Shown: positions 42,647 to 52,929 of the stretch, in pieces | How positions within the stretch are numbered: the stretch's first letter is position 1 | Layout: each line of letters starts with the position of its first letter | DNA from: Branchinecta lynchi | Taxonomy: Eukaryota; Arthropoda; Branchiopoda; Anostraca; Branchinectidae | DNA: 64,000 nucleotides | Direction of reading: 5' to 3' | Assembly: GCA_023053575.1 (NCBI GenBank) | Contig: JAKZAP010000016.1 | Span: forward strand, 19,176,030 to 19,240,029 | Translations under genes and position numbers: made by a program | Notes under the pieces: generated by a model | Database searches by the model: none | What the model saw: the letters and a program-made list of their open reading frames with translations, nothing else | Told to the model about the DNA's origin: nothing

Positions 42647-42794
42647 GTCATACACAAATCCTCATTTTTGGTCATGGTGCCGCGACGTCTGGGCATGGTG
42701 CTCGTGCGTTGGACCATGCACCATACCCTTGTTGCACGGCATGGTGCACCAACGTACGGGCACCATGCCCAGAAATTGAGGATTTGTGTATGAC
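42647..42794. mobile_element. 148-bp hairpin element with 18-bp perfect TIRs
   Basis: GTCATACACAAATCCTCA at 42647-42664 and its exact complement at 42777-42794. Inside, TGGGCATGGTGC...GCGTTGG pairs with CCAACG...GCACCATGCCCA, and GGTGC/GCACC motifs recur. No target duplication was found. Confidence 0.65.
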
Positions 42795-43479
42795 TGTCGC
42801 CGACATCAAATTACATAACCTCGAAGTTTGCCTCAAAAATTTTAAAAGGAAACGTCTGTGCAATCATAACTAGGTCCTATGTCATTAAGATTTTGCTTTT
42901 CGACAGTTGAGATATGATTAGGACTGCATCGAGTACAGTTTTAAGGCCAATTCCGAGGCTATGCAATTTGAGGTTGGCGACCTCTCCTGTACTTCTAAGA
43001 AATATGTCAAAAAAAAGTAATGGCGGAAGGATTTATTCATCAGTAAATAAATATGTGGGTCTTCTATATTTTCTTAAATTTTGAACTTAATAATTTAATT
43101 TGAAAAAAATTGTAGGTAATAATAAATATTTTAAATAATTTAAATTTGAAATAAAATAGTCCTTCAGTCCAAGCTGACTGCGAGTCATATTGGATGACTG
43201 ACAAGTAAGCTGAGGTTTTTCAAGAGTTGTCTGCTGAGTTTAATCTACGACCCCAACCTCATAATGGAAGTTTGTAAATACGCGTCAACAGTTTAGTTTA
43301 GTAAGAGTAAGCTCTAAAGGGTTAGTTTTTGTGATGTGAAACTTATAGCCCGTGCACCTCAACCTCTGTGAAGTGGCATAATTTGTCCAAAAGTGATTGA
43401 GCTTACGAGGTGTACGAGCTACCAATGCGGATCCCCTTGAATTTACGTCTTCCAGCTGACATGACTCAAGATTTTTTGG

Positions 43480-43603
43480 AAATTGTTATTTTTGTGTACC
43501 TCGGTTTACTCTGTTTACCCATTCTTTTACTTTTGTCCTTTTTTATACTCTATCGTTTTGGCCTCGGCCAGCTGATGGGTTACACATAAATAATAATAAT
43601 AGC
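43480..43603 (+). repeat. Non-LTR 3' end with (AAT)n tail
   Basis: TGTTTACCCATTC, a T-rich tract, CTGATGGGTTACACATAAAT then AATAATAAT. The pattern is that of the family 3' UTR, and coding sequence is lost. Confidence 0.4.
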
Positions 43604-43910
43604 TAGGTCTTATTCTTTGTTTGTTGTACTTTTTTGCTACTGGAATAAGGAATTTTATTTTATTGAGGTAGAAACCCAAGCTAATAAATTACACCGACTC
43701 TCTAAACTTACTAGTGGTCCTGAATCTCTATATCCGAGCCTGACTCCGAGGGGATGCTCACTCTCCGGTACCCGGTGTACACGGGTTTGGAGAGTCAGTA
43801 TGCCCTTCCTGGCTCCTACACAGTTGGCCTTGAAATAAGTTCAGTCTTCTCCTTTGGATTCTTACACCTTTATTGAGTAATCTTGTTTCCCATCCTATCC
43901 AATCCTACCA

Positions 43911-44438
43911 AGGGGTTGGCCACTCTCGATTTGAGTGTACAGTAAGTGCCGGGTGCCGAGGTGCCAGACTGCCGGTGCCTGCTGACCCAAACTCTTTTTT
44001 TGAAAATTTGGTGATTTCACGGCACTTTTTATGTAAAAATCACCAAAATTTAATAATTTGGTTATTTTCACCGCATTTTCTATGTGATATTCACCAAAAT
44101 TTAGTAATTTGGTGACTTTCACGGAAATTTCTTTGTAAAATTCACCAAAATTTAGTAATTTGGTGATTTTCACAGCATTTTCGATGTAAAATCAAAAAAT
44201 TTGGTAGTTAAGGTCGGGCTTCAATACCCAGAATTTCCGGGATCTGGGCTTCCAGATTATGGGTTGACGTCTTTTATAAGGTGCATCTGGAATATGACGC
44301 CTGTCCAAAAGCCACGTATTAGAACATTAAAAAAAGCATGTTTAGAAGCGTTTGATCGCCTAATTTACGACCGGCACCGTTGATTTCGGTCGGTGCCGGG
44401 ATAGGGTGTACAACAGGTGCCGGGGAGTAGTTAACCTC
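43911..44438. mobile_element. MITE related to 13653-13762, containing a minisatellite
   Basis: AGGGGTTGGCCACTC on the left and GAGTAGTTAACCTCT on the right are inverted and resemble CGAGGGGTTGCTCACTC. GTGTAC and GGTGCCGG motifs lie inside both ends. The centre is a 57-bp repeat array. No clear duplication. Confidence 0.55.
43995..44205. repeat. About 57-bp minisatellite, 3.7 units
   Basis: Units read AATTTGGTGATTTTCAC, GCATTTTCTATGTAAAAT, TCACCAAAATTTAGT. Each unit is itself partly palindromic (TTTGGTGA/TCACCAAA). Because 57 is divisible by 3, one minus-strand frame stays open with a repeating KITKLLNFG peptide, which I regard as incidental. Confidence 0.75.
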
Positions 44439-44445
44439 TAGAATC

Positions 44446-44493
44446 AAATATTCCTTGAGCCCAAGCTGACTTTTGAAACATATGTTCAAATAA
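44446..44493. mobile_element. FB-12 terminal fragment, 48 bp
   Basis: AAATATTCCTTGAGCCC, AAGCTGACTTTTGAAAC flanked on both sides by TAGAATC (44439-44445, 44494-44500). A severely truncated copy that still carries a target duplication. Confidence 0.6.
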
Positions 44494-44871
44494 TAGAATC
44501 CTACATGATACCACTTAAAAGTTTTTCCCAAGAAATTTCGTGTTTCTCTACTAATTGATTAATCCTAAAGTCCGGCCTAATTGACGGCTTGCCAGTAAAA
44601 CTTGGACGTATTACCTTCGCTGTGTTTAGTCCTGATTCAGTCCTGAACGCGTGCCAAACCTGGATTTGATTCTTCCGAATGGGGAAGAGTGATTGTTCTG
44701 CAATATTGTCCTTTCCAAATATAGAGGGAGGCAAAACCTGTCCGAAAGTTTTTCGTTCCGTGTAAAAACTGTTATACTTGAAATTCAGGTGTGCTCTTCT
44801 GCTGAAACCGAAAAAAAAAATACACCCCAAGAGTGAATATCTGAGGTTGCGTACGTTTCTCATCCAAGGGA

Positions 44872-45225
44872 CGCCAAATAACACTAGAGAGTAGCGCCAA
44901 GACTTGGCAAAATTGACACACTCTAATAGCAGCGATACTAGCTCCACTGGCGATAGAGAACGCCCCTACTGAAAGTCATTCAGCCGTTCACCAGCAGTGG
45001 CTCGGATAATTTCATTTCCTGAATATAGCAAAATGATACAGTCTCTGTTGTTTCCTTGGTGCGTGCAGATCGTACAAGACCGCACCTTTGCTTTACTATA
45101 AATTTCTAACCCGCAAGTTTGTCTTGCTCAACATCCCGCAAGCGTAGTGGGCGGCGCTACGTGGGACGGCACAAAGCATGGAAAACATATGTCTTTGCCC
45201 GTCTCCTTAGTATTATTTTTCTCTG
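44872..45225. mobile_element. hAT-AACACTAG MITE without insertion
   Basis: CAAATAACACTAGAGAG, TAGCGCCAAGACTTGG to CTCCTTAGTATTATTTTTCT, CTG. It aligns end to end with 18575-19361 except for the RT fragment there. Termini have lost the first bases and no duplication is left. Confidence 0.65.
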
Positions 45226-46620
45226 ATGTGGAACGTAGTAAAAACTTTCACGAAAGTATTTTTCGTCTGGTTCGTCACAAAAACACAGAAAAGTTACTTT
45301 AGTTGCGATTCAGATTTGCTTTTCCCCTTAATCCGACCTACACTCACCCCTCTCCAACCACTCTGGAAGAGTGAATCTTCAGAGGTATTACCTTTTCCGA
45401 TTCAGGGGGAGACACCGCCGTGAATAGAGCAAAACCTGTCTGAAAACTTGTCTGTCATTTCTTTAAAAAATTCCTGGAAAGCTCTAATACTTGGGATTCA
45501 GCACTGTACCTTTCCGCTAAAAACACTTACTCTCCTCTCACTTGCTTTTATTTGCAAATTATGTGTTTGTGTTAGTTCTCGGTAGTTGAAATCGTCTTTC
45601 CGTATGACCGTGTGGCGTCTCCGAAAAACCACATATCCTAGTCTACGGGTCAGGAAAGCTGCCCCCTCATTTTGCGATTGGTGTCAATAAGCGTCCCCGC
45701 TTTAGTCCAGGTGAGACCAGTGGCATAGGTAGAGGCAAGTTAGTGTGATAAGAAGAAAATGTCGTCTGTTTTTAGTTGAACATGGGTTTAAAGGTCTTGA
45801 AAACAGTAGCAAAAATATTAGGCTAATTTTACTTCCTTTTTATTTCTGACTTTACACGTATTTCAGTTTCTCCTTCGTTCAGATGCTTCCTTCTCTGTCT
45901 ATTTTTGGTTGAATTATATTTCCAGTTTCCATCTTGGTCTTGTCTCCGGTACACAGCTCCCTCACTCTCGTCCACAAACAAAATATATCTCTACGTCTTT
46001 ATGTGAAGTTTTAGTGGGGCGGCAGATGTTTAGTCGCGTCTTTTCATTCATGGTCCGGTGGCGATTACTGTTCCATTGTGTTGGGGCGTAGTGATGCAAA
46101 TGGTCTCCGTTTTGTGATAATCTATTTTGAGATGTGGAGAGCGCGAAAAATGAAGTCCGTATGCTTTTACAACAAGTTGCTATGCAGAACTATCGCCAGG
46201 AATAAAAATAATATTGCTTCGTGTATCTGTCTGTCCGTCGGCGTCCATGCCAGGTAAGCCCATATATTTGTGTGGCAACTATTAAAGGACACCTGAATGA
46301 AGAGTACCAAGTATCATCCCTATCTGTATGACTTCCGTTAACATTACGTGCAGTGATCCAAATACGAAATAGCGTTTCCAAGCTATGATGTTTGCTCCAT
46401 TTTGCATCTGTCCTTTTTCAGTAACTCCGTGTCAACTCCGTGCCTGTGGGCGTAGGCTACCGTAGTTCTATTTTAGTTTGGCCTGGTATGCCCTGGTTTG
46501 ATTTGAACCTGATTCAAAGCCGGGTAGCGACATCGCGCTGAGTCGTCATCTAATTAGTGACGCGCACGAATGGATTAACGAGATTCCCACTGTCCCTATC
46601 TACTGTCTAGCGAACCCACT
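45226..46620. other. No gene recognised; weak similarity to 44.69 kb
   Basis: GCAAAACCTGTCTGAAAAC at about 45429 resembles GCAAAACCTGTCCGAAAG at about 44733, with similar surroundings (GGAAGAGTGA), so the MITE at 44872 may sit in an old duplicated region. Otherwise unassigned. Confidence 0.3.
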
Positions 46621-46639
46621 GCCAAGGGAACGGGCCTGG

Positions 46640-46722
46640 AGTCGTTTGATTTTGTGTTGTTGTTGTTTTGTAATTTACGTTCCTTTTCTTTTTCCGTGGG
46701 TCACAAATAAATTATTATTATT
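46640..46722 (+). repeat. Non-LTR 3' end with (ATT)n tail
   Basis: GTTTGATTTTGTGTTG, TTCCGTGGGTCACAAATAAA, TTATTATTATTG. Coding part absent. Confidence 0.45.
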
Positions 46723-46751
46723 GAATATAGTGCATGTAGATGGAACATTAA

Positions 46752-46965
46752 TTCAAACAATGTTTACGACGGATACGTCAGCTACGATTCTTTATCAGCG
46801 ATATTTCGGCCGTTCTTGGCAAGGGTCCTCGTCAGGCTGTCAATCCTGTGGGTCAACGTCGGGGAAGAAAACAAACCTGTAATAATCTCTGTTACAGGTT
46901 TGATTATTACAGATTATTACAGGTGTGTTTCCTTCCCGACGTTGACCGAGAGGATTACCACTCAG
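46752..46965. mobile_element. FB-12 copy with partial second arm
   Basis: ATTCAAACAATGTTTACG, ATACGTCAGCTACGATTC, CGGCCGTTCTTGGCAAGG, GTCAACGTCGGGGAAG on the left, then TTTCCTTCCCGACGTTGACC as the start of the opposite arm. It lies about 30 bp after a non-LTR tail. Confidence 0.65.
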
Positions 46966-47544
46966 CGTTTGGGGAGGCTTCACTCTATATTAGTCCCTTG
47001 CTCAGTCCCCTCCCCCTGCGTAGTCTAGATGAGCCTTGCGACCTGTGCCTTGGTTTGATATATTGCGTGGTATGGAGGTAACAGATGTCTCTAGCATCAC
47101 ATCGGCCGCACCAGGCGATTGCCACTCACCGCTTATCTGGCTCGTTGCTTTCACCCTATCCCCCCCCCCCCCTCGTTCAGTTCCCTTTCAGCTTTCTTTG
47201 GTGCATTAACTCTCTCCGACAAAAGCCCCCGAGGAAACTGACACGTTAATCGAATATGCATGTCGACCTTCTGCCATTCTTGGGATAAAGTCGGATTTTG
47301 GAGGCTGAAGCCCGATTTTCCGAACATCCTCTCCGGATTTTCATAAACTGTCGGAAAAATGAATTTCCCAGGATATCCGCTTATTTAAGCCTGTGAGGAA
47401 TTCCTGTGGAAAGACGGGTGCCTGCTCCGAGCAATGATGGATGAAGTTGGGTTTGATGAATATTTGTACATTCTTTTGAGATAGTCTTTTAGGGGAAAAT
47501 TGCCACAATAGTTTCGGCCCTTCTTGATCACAGGTTCGTGTTTT
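46966..47544. other. Unassigned spacer
   Basis: A CCCCCCCCCCCC tract lies at about 47160. TTTCGGCCCTTCTTGATC at about 47510 is a short FB-12 remnant. Confidence 0.3.
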
Positions 47545-47640
47545 TATGGCACTTGCCTACCGGCCAAGTGCCATATACCGATCACTTTTCCGTCGGTCGG
47601 TCAGTCCGGTGTTTGCGAGTGCCCTGCCGGATTTGTTTGA
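47545..47640 (+). mobile_element. Hel-A left-end fragment
   Basis: TTTTTATGGCACTTGCC, GGCCAAGTGCCATATACC, GATCACTTTTCCGTCGG, GTCAGTCCGGTGTTTGCGAG then stops. Only the left terminal hairpin and microsatellite remain. Confidence 0.75.
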
Positions 47641-47715
47641 ATTTTAATTTGTGTAGGAGTAAGTACCGTTTATCAATAAATGAACCTGAACCTGTCTGGA
47701 TTAAATATTAAATTT

Positions 47716-47745
47716 TGGGGATCCCACGAAACCTTTGGTATTATT
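47716..47745 (+). mobile_element. Hel-B right-end fragment
   Basis: TGGGGATCCCACGAAACC, TTTGGTATTATT matches the right terminus only. It lies about 75 bp after a Hel-A left end, so two unrelated fragments are juxtaposed. Confidence 0.55.
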
Positions 47746-47960
47746 TACTTAGACTAAGTGTTTCAGGTGTGGTCTTTTATCGAATTTTGTTGTCTGTTCG
47801 ACCTAAACAAAAAAAAATACAGATACAGTACTACGAGTAACACGGATGTTCAGACAGACCTGGAATGTGCCACAGCAATTACAGTTTTAGAAGAAAACAA
47901 TACTTTTATCCAAACCTTTTTTTGGGCAAGCCAAAGAATGGTACTCCTCAATCATAACAC

Positions 47961-48128
47961 ACAATAAATCTTACGTGTAAATAACTGCACAATAAATCTT
48001 ACGTGTAAATAACCGCACAATAAATCTGACGTGTAAATAACCGCACAATAAATCTTACGTGTAAATAACCGCACAATAAATCTTACGTGTAAATAACCGC
48101 ACAATAAATCTTACGTGTAAATAACGGC
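47961..48128. repeat. Six exact-length 28-bp tandem repeats
   Basis: Units start ACAATAAATCTTACGTGT and end AAATAACCGC at 47961, 47989, 48017, 48045, 48073 and 48101. Only four single-base differences are seen between units, so the array is young. There are no unique spacers, so it is not a CRISPR array. Confidence 0.9.
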
Positions 48129-48984
48129 ACGTACAAGAAAAAATGCTACTTAATACCTTTATATGTTATAGGGGACAACACTTCTTGAGACGAAACTACT
48201 CCGATTATCAGCCATCGGAGCAGCGTTACCCCTCCCCTCCTTCCTTGTTTTCTCACGCCCCCTTATCATTCGCCCTCCCGTGTGTATTTGATTACTGGAC
48301 GGAGAACTGATAAGGGCTTGTGTGAAACTGTTTCTTCGATAGCTCGCTAGATGTCTTCTAATCGCCGCCTCCGTAAATGAGTAAGTATATTTATTCTTCA
48401 GAGTACTCTAATATCGACAGTTTAGCAATCCATCACTTATTCACTTAAAGTTGAAAGCCAACTTATTTTTGTATCATTTAATTGAACATGCTTAATTATT
48501 TATTTTATTTAGCGATTTTTGTTTTGTTTTTTACTATACGCCCTATCAGTGACGTTCAGAATCTCGACACCCGCCCCGCAACGCAGAGTTCTTTTATGAC
48601 GCGGAAGATTTGAATCTTAAAACAAACGCGGCTTTTCAATGGCCCCAGTGGTGAGGTTGGTGAACAGGGTAGCTAAAAAAATATATGGACGGATTCCAAA
48701 CACTTCATCCTCACTTTCCCAATCGATTACATTTGCCATTCTATCTTATTTTTCGTAAACTCATTTTGTCAAGCGTGTACAAGCGCATAGAGGTACCTAA
48801 ATCCGACAGGGGAAAGTCCATCCGAAAACCGATTATTCGTGAATACGCCCCTCATAAAATTCCTCTCAGATTAGTTCTTTTCTGACCGCTAGGTGCGCTA
48901 TCGCAAAGAAAACAATGACATGTTACTTCTTGGTGTACGTTTATCCAAGTTTGTTAGGCTTTCTTCAATTCATCGCCTAGCCAT

Positions 48985-49378
48985 AGTTGCGTTTTTGCTG
49001 ATACCATGGTATCTGTTACCACGGTAACTGGATCTGCAATTAGTCGTTTTTGCAGTTATCGTGGTATCTGATACACGGTGCTCTGCAAAAACGACTGTTG
49101 CCGAAATTGCATTTTTCGAAGTCATCCCAAAAGAAAAACAGATATCCAGTTACATCACTAAGTGCTAAGCTTCTTTCTCACCAATCTGACAAAATTTGAT
49201 GAAAGTAAGATGACTTTTCAGATACCACGGTCGGACCGTAGTATCTGAATATCTGATACCACGATAACTGGCCAGACCACGATAACTGCAAAAACGCCTT
49301 TTGACCGTGGTATCAGATACCACGATAACTGCAAAAAGACTTTGTATCAGATACCATGGTATCTGCAAAAACGCAACT
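48985..49378. mobile_element. M-GATACC MITE copy B
   Basis: AGTTGCGTTTTTGCTGATAC to ATCTGCAAAAACGCAACT, flanked by CAT on both sides (48982-48984, 49379-49381). The interior repeats GATACCACGATAACTGCAAA in both orientations. Confidence 0.8.
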
Positions 49379-49453
49379 CATGTTTGGAATGGTTTGAGAT
49401 GACTTCCTCTATTTTCGCTTTACGCAACTCTCTTTTGTCAAGCGTCATCAAGT

Positions 49454-49660
49454 TTATAATTTCTGGCTTCCGACTTCAGTACTGAGTGCTGGCTGACTTT
49501 TCCACGGGGCTAATACGCGACTCGATATGAAGCGAAAGCCTAATCGCTTTTTCACCCTCCAGATAATGTATACCAAGAGCTCACGTGTGATTGTTTGTTC
49601 CTCTAGCGCGTCTGGCGGCAATTCTTCGTCGGATTTTATGAAAGGCGTATAGTGGAGCAA
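49454..49660 (-). CDS. Small hypothetical ORF or exon candidate
   Basis: A 68-codon minus-strand frame includes IKSDEELPPDALEEQTITRE and VKKRLGFRFISSRV. Its composition is less biased than that of the repeat-derived frames, and it lies in sequence absent from the paralogous repeat at 20 kb. No domain, promoter or splice signal can be tied to it, so chance remains likely. Confidence 0.15.
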   Translation of the reverse strand: MLHYTPFIKSDEELPPDALEEQTITRELLVYIIWRVKKRLGFRFISSRVLAPWKSQPALSTEVGSQKL

Positions 49661-49829
49661 CCAATTAATGCATTTACATCGGGTGTTCAGGCCTACCGTA
49701 TTTGAGTAAATAAGTGGTGGGTAACTTTATTTTCCTATGACCGCCCTTTTCGGTTAAACTTTAAATAAGCTTGGAGACCGAATGAAATTAAGTTATTATT
49801 GCTCCGCTGCAAAACTTTTTCTTTTTTCT

Positions 49830-49935
49830 GGTACTTCTGTGTGCTTGTACCTCTATGCTTGAAATGTTTCTACAACGCGCGAAAAAAATCAGTCCATATT
49901 CTGAACGTCACTGCTAGAGCTCAATTTGAAACAAT
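49830..49935 (-). repeat. Inverted piece of the ACAAGCGCATAGAGG repeat
   Basis: GCTTGTACCTCTATGCTTG and ATTCTGAACGTCACTGCTAG are complements of 48779-48797 and 48540-48560, placing an inverted arm 1.0-1.4 kb away. Confidence 0.45.
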
Positions 49936-50088
49936 AAAAAATCCTTATCAGCTTCAGTATAATTCTTGAACTTTTTAATCATAAATCAACAGTTCCGACA
50001 ACTTTGACGTGAACGGTTTCATAAAAATCGGTATCATCCGTCATCACAGGGGAACGCATTCAATCTTGGAAAATCACGATCGACAGTT

Positions 50089-50116
50089 GCCCGTTCCGGC
50101 CTCGGCCGGAACGGGC
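50089..50116. other. Perfect GC-rich hairpin, 13-bp arms, 2-nt loop
   Basis: GCCCGTTCCGGCC and its exact complement are separated by TC. It stands out from the AT-rich surroundings. Function unknown. Confidence 0.6.
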
Positions 50117-50264
50117 AGCTCTTGCAGGTACAAACTGGAATGAAAAGTTGTCCGAAAACTAGTACAGGTGGTCCGTGGAACGGCCTCACCAAAGATGGGT
50201 TAATGCTAAATCGATTATTAGTTTGTAATATTGTAAATAAGGTTTTTTACTCGGTTCAGGGTCA

Positions 50265-50645
50265 TTCCAGCGAAATAAAGCCAGGCAAAAAAATTGATTT
50301 CTCAGATTTTGGCAAAAATTTCTCACAATGATCTACCAAGGTGCAGGACCCCCCCCCCCCCCAAAAAAAAAAAAAAAAAACTTTTCGGCGAAAGAAAAAT
50401 TCGTCGACGAATTTTTGGTAAGGTAAGGTAAAAATGTGGGTCTTTGTAGATACATTCCAGAAGATTGTGCGAAAATTCTGAGATTCCCCATGGTATTAGA
50501 GTGAAGAACGAGCTGCATTTCTGAATTAGCACTTTTGTCGCTATCGAGCCAGAAATGGTTTTAAATAGCGATGTTAGAAAACTGAAATTCTTGGGAAAGT
50601 GCATTGTTTTTATGACAAAATGAATTAGTCTCACAACCTAAAAAT
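50265..50645 (-). repeat. Dispersed repeat (GCCAGGC/TTGTGAGACTAAT family), minus copy
   Basis: The complement matches 54465-55000: TTGTGAGACTAATTCATTTT, TTTCAGTTTTCTAACATCGC, CATGGGGAATCTCAGAATTT, TCCTGCACC, TCAGAAATCAATTTTTTTGC. This copy lacks the middle part and has a C run followed by an A run in its place. Confidence 0.65.
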
Positions 50646-51059
50646 AACAAGTGCGAAAGTGCTCAGACGTGGAGTGTGAAAGTAAAATGCTGGTCACTTT
50701 TTGTATACACACAGCTTTAGAACCACGACATTTCACATCCCCAATAACCAAACAAGTATTGAAATAACCTAATTTGTAATCATCCCATTTTAAAAGCTTT
50801 AAATGTAAACAAACCGCAAGTATAAATCCAAAGAAATGTTGGAGATCTTGCACGAACAGCTTCAGCCAGTCCAACCCTTTAGACCTCTTTTCCATTAGTA
50901 AGGTAATAACAAGCAGGGGCGTCAAGACTGGGGGGTGGACGCCCCCTCCCCACAATGATGTCGGTAGCGTCGCGATTTTTCGTCAAAACAGTTTATTTTT
51001 CTGAAAATCAGTCGATTTTTCGTCAAAACAGTCGGTTTTTCTGAAAAAGATCCGATTTT

Positions 51060-52637
51060 TATGACACTTGCCTTCCGTCGGTCGGTCGGTCGGTCAGTCC
51101 GGTGTTTGCGAGTTAGGGTACTTCCAGATGTGCTAGGACTAAGAAACTTGGCAGGCGTATTAACCTGGAAATAATCAATTTCCCGATCCGACCATCTGGG
51201 GGAGTGGAGGGCGAGGGAATCCTGAGAATTGAGTAGTTTTTGTCCAACCCCTTTCTTCAAACTAGTATAGTCCTGCACGTGGATGACGTCATTCTCTACT
51301 TAAATCTATGAGCGTCGGCGGAGAGAGCTAGTGTAGTCGAAGGTCGAAGGGGTTGGTACATGGCTCAAGCTTTTTGTCACACTTTTTCGAGTTAGGGTAC
51401 TTCCAGATGTGCTAGGACGATGAGACTTGGCAGGCATATCAGGGACCCGACGAAACGAACCTGGAAATAATCAGTTTCCCGATCCAACCATTTGGGGGGG
51501 GGGGGGGTCGAGGGCGGGGGAGTGGTGTGTAACTTTCGAACGGGTGATCTGATTGGAATGAAACTTAATACCTGAATAAATAACATATCTCTCATGTTTC
51601 ATTTGAAGACCGGACCGCATTCGACAGCTATGGGGGATAAATATTCTTTGAGCCCAAGCTGACTTTGAAACATTTATTCCAGCAATGTTTTCTACGGATA
51701 CGTCAGCTAAGATTCTTATAAGAAGCTATGGGGGAGTTAGGGGGTTGGGAGAACGGAAATCCCGAGAAACGGTTAGAATGGAGAGATCGGAGTGATACCT
51801 GCTGGGAATAATAAGCATCTGCTCCAAATAAATCGTTTACATATCTGGACTTGATCCGGACACTTGGGGGGGGGGAGTGGAGGGAAGTTTCCCGGAATTC
51901 CGGTGATGGCGGTTCTGGGGATTTCATGGTGAAACTTGGGAGGGACCCCAAGGGACCCGATCCAACTGATTTGTCCCACTGATTTTTCCCCAAATACAAA
52001 TTTACTCGATCCAATAGTAATTGGGGAGCAGAAGGAGGGGGAATCCGAAATATTGAGTCATGCGAAACTTTGGAACGGGTGATCGGATTTGAGTGAAATT
52101 TTCTAATTGAACAGAGGACATGTCTCTGGTGATCTTGTTCATGTCCGGACCGGATCTGACAAAAACGGGGGGGGGGGGGAAGGAATATGTGGCCGGCTTA
52201 GACTGGAGAGATCGGGATGGAACCTTGTGAGAAAAACAAATATATGCTCCGGATAAGTCATTTATAGAACCGGATAGGCTCTGGCATCTCTGGGGGGAGT
52301 TTGAGGGGGGGGGGGGTCCGGAATTCCGGTGATTGCGAGTATATGATCATTTGTGCCACAGGGGTTATTTCTAGCACCCTTAAAGTGCGCATTTTAACCA
52401 AAAAGCGGGGAAAAAATACTTTAGACCAAACGGTATATATCAATGATCCCTAAGAGCCTGCAATCGTTTTTGCCTCAAGGGTTTTGCTTACAGATGAATT
52501 TCTAGCGCCCATCATTACAGCCAAGTTCAACAATAAAATACCAAAGTGCGCACCTGAACTGCACAGTCGAAAAGTACTTTTGATCAAACAATACATCCCA
52601 ACCCGTGCAAGTGCCATATGAGCTTACAGCTCTTGTT
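51060..52637 (+). mobile_element. Hel-A element nested in a hAT-GGCG MITE
   Basis: Starts ATGACACTTGCC after TTTTT, continues with (GTCG)n, CTTCCAGATGTGCTAGGAC and repeated core blocks with GGGGGG tracts, and ends GCAAGTGCCATATGAGC, ACAGCTCTTGTTT. The second half of the left hairpin is deleted. A foldback fragment sits inside it. Confidence 0.8.
51638..51723. mobile_element. FB-12 fragment nested in Hel-A, 12-bp TSD
   Basis: TAAATATTCTTTGAGCCC, AAGCTGACTTTGAAAC, GATACGTCAGCTAAG, flanked by identical AGCTATGGGGGA (51626-51637, 51724-51735). This fixes TAAATATTC as the family terminus, the same as in the 586-889 copy. Confidence 0.85.
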
Positions 52638-52929
52638 TTCTAAACTGTCGTTTCTTTTTGCAGAAACATTCGCTAAACATTACCAGCCAGTCGGTAATGC
52701 CTTGTCCCCCCCCCCCTCGCCAAAATATTTTGGCAAGTAACGCCTCTGATAACAAGTGAAATAATCCAAATCGTAGCAGCCTAATACCCTCTTTGTCACA
52801 GTTCATTAAGAACGGCATATCATCGATCATATGACAAAACAGTCCAATTTTCATTAAAGATTAAAGTACGACGTGTCGTCTTATTTGTTGCTGTTGCACC
52901 AAAATCCTCATCCATAGATATACAGGAGT

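Larger units (their letters stand above)
48440..49790 (+). repeat. Dispersed repeat (ACAAGCGCATAGAGG family), interrupted
   Basis: GAAAGCCAACTTATTTTTG, AGTGACGTTCAGAATCTC, AACGCGGCTTTTCAATGG, ACAAGCGCATAGAGGTACC follow the order at 19.81 kb. Matching resumes at about 49660 (TTAATGCATTTACATCGGG, GTGGTGGGTAACTTTATT). The gap holds an M-GATACC element and about 280 bp of other sequence. Confidence 0.5.
50914..52748. mobile_element. hAT-GGCG MITE split by a Hel-A insertion, perfect TSD
   Basis: CAGGGGCGTCAAGACTGGGG starts right after ATAACAAG (50906-50913). GGCAAGTAACGCCTCTG ends right before ATAACAAG (52749-52756). The identical 8-bp duplication 1.8 kb apart proves the two halves are one insertion. 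Family interior is left at 50930-51059 and 52638-52730. Confidence 0.9.

Noticed and set aside
43895..44173. Repeat protein with KITKLLNFG units
   Set aside because: The frame is open only because the minisatellite unit is 57 bp, a multiple of three. Nothing suggests expression.
44501..44947. 148-codon minus-strand frame as a gene
   Set aside because: It runs into the hAT-AACACTAG MITE at 44872, has no recognisable motif, and contains low-complexity stretches.
47961..48128. CRISPR array
   Set aside because: The 28-bp units are directly adjacent with no spacers, in a eukaryotic repeat-rich context without cas-like genes.
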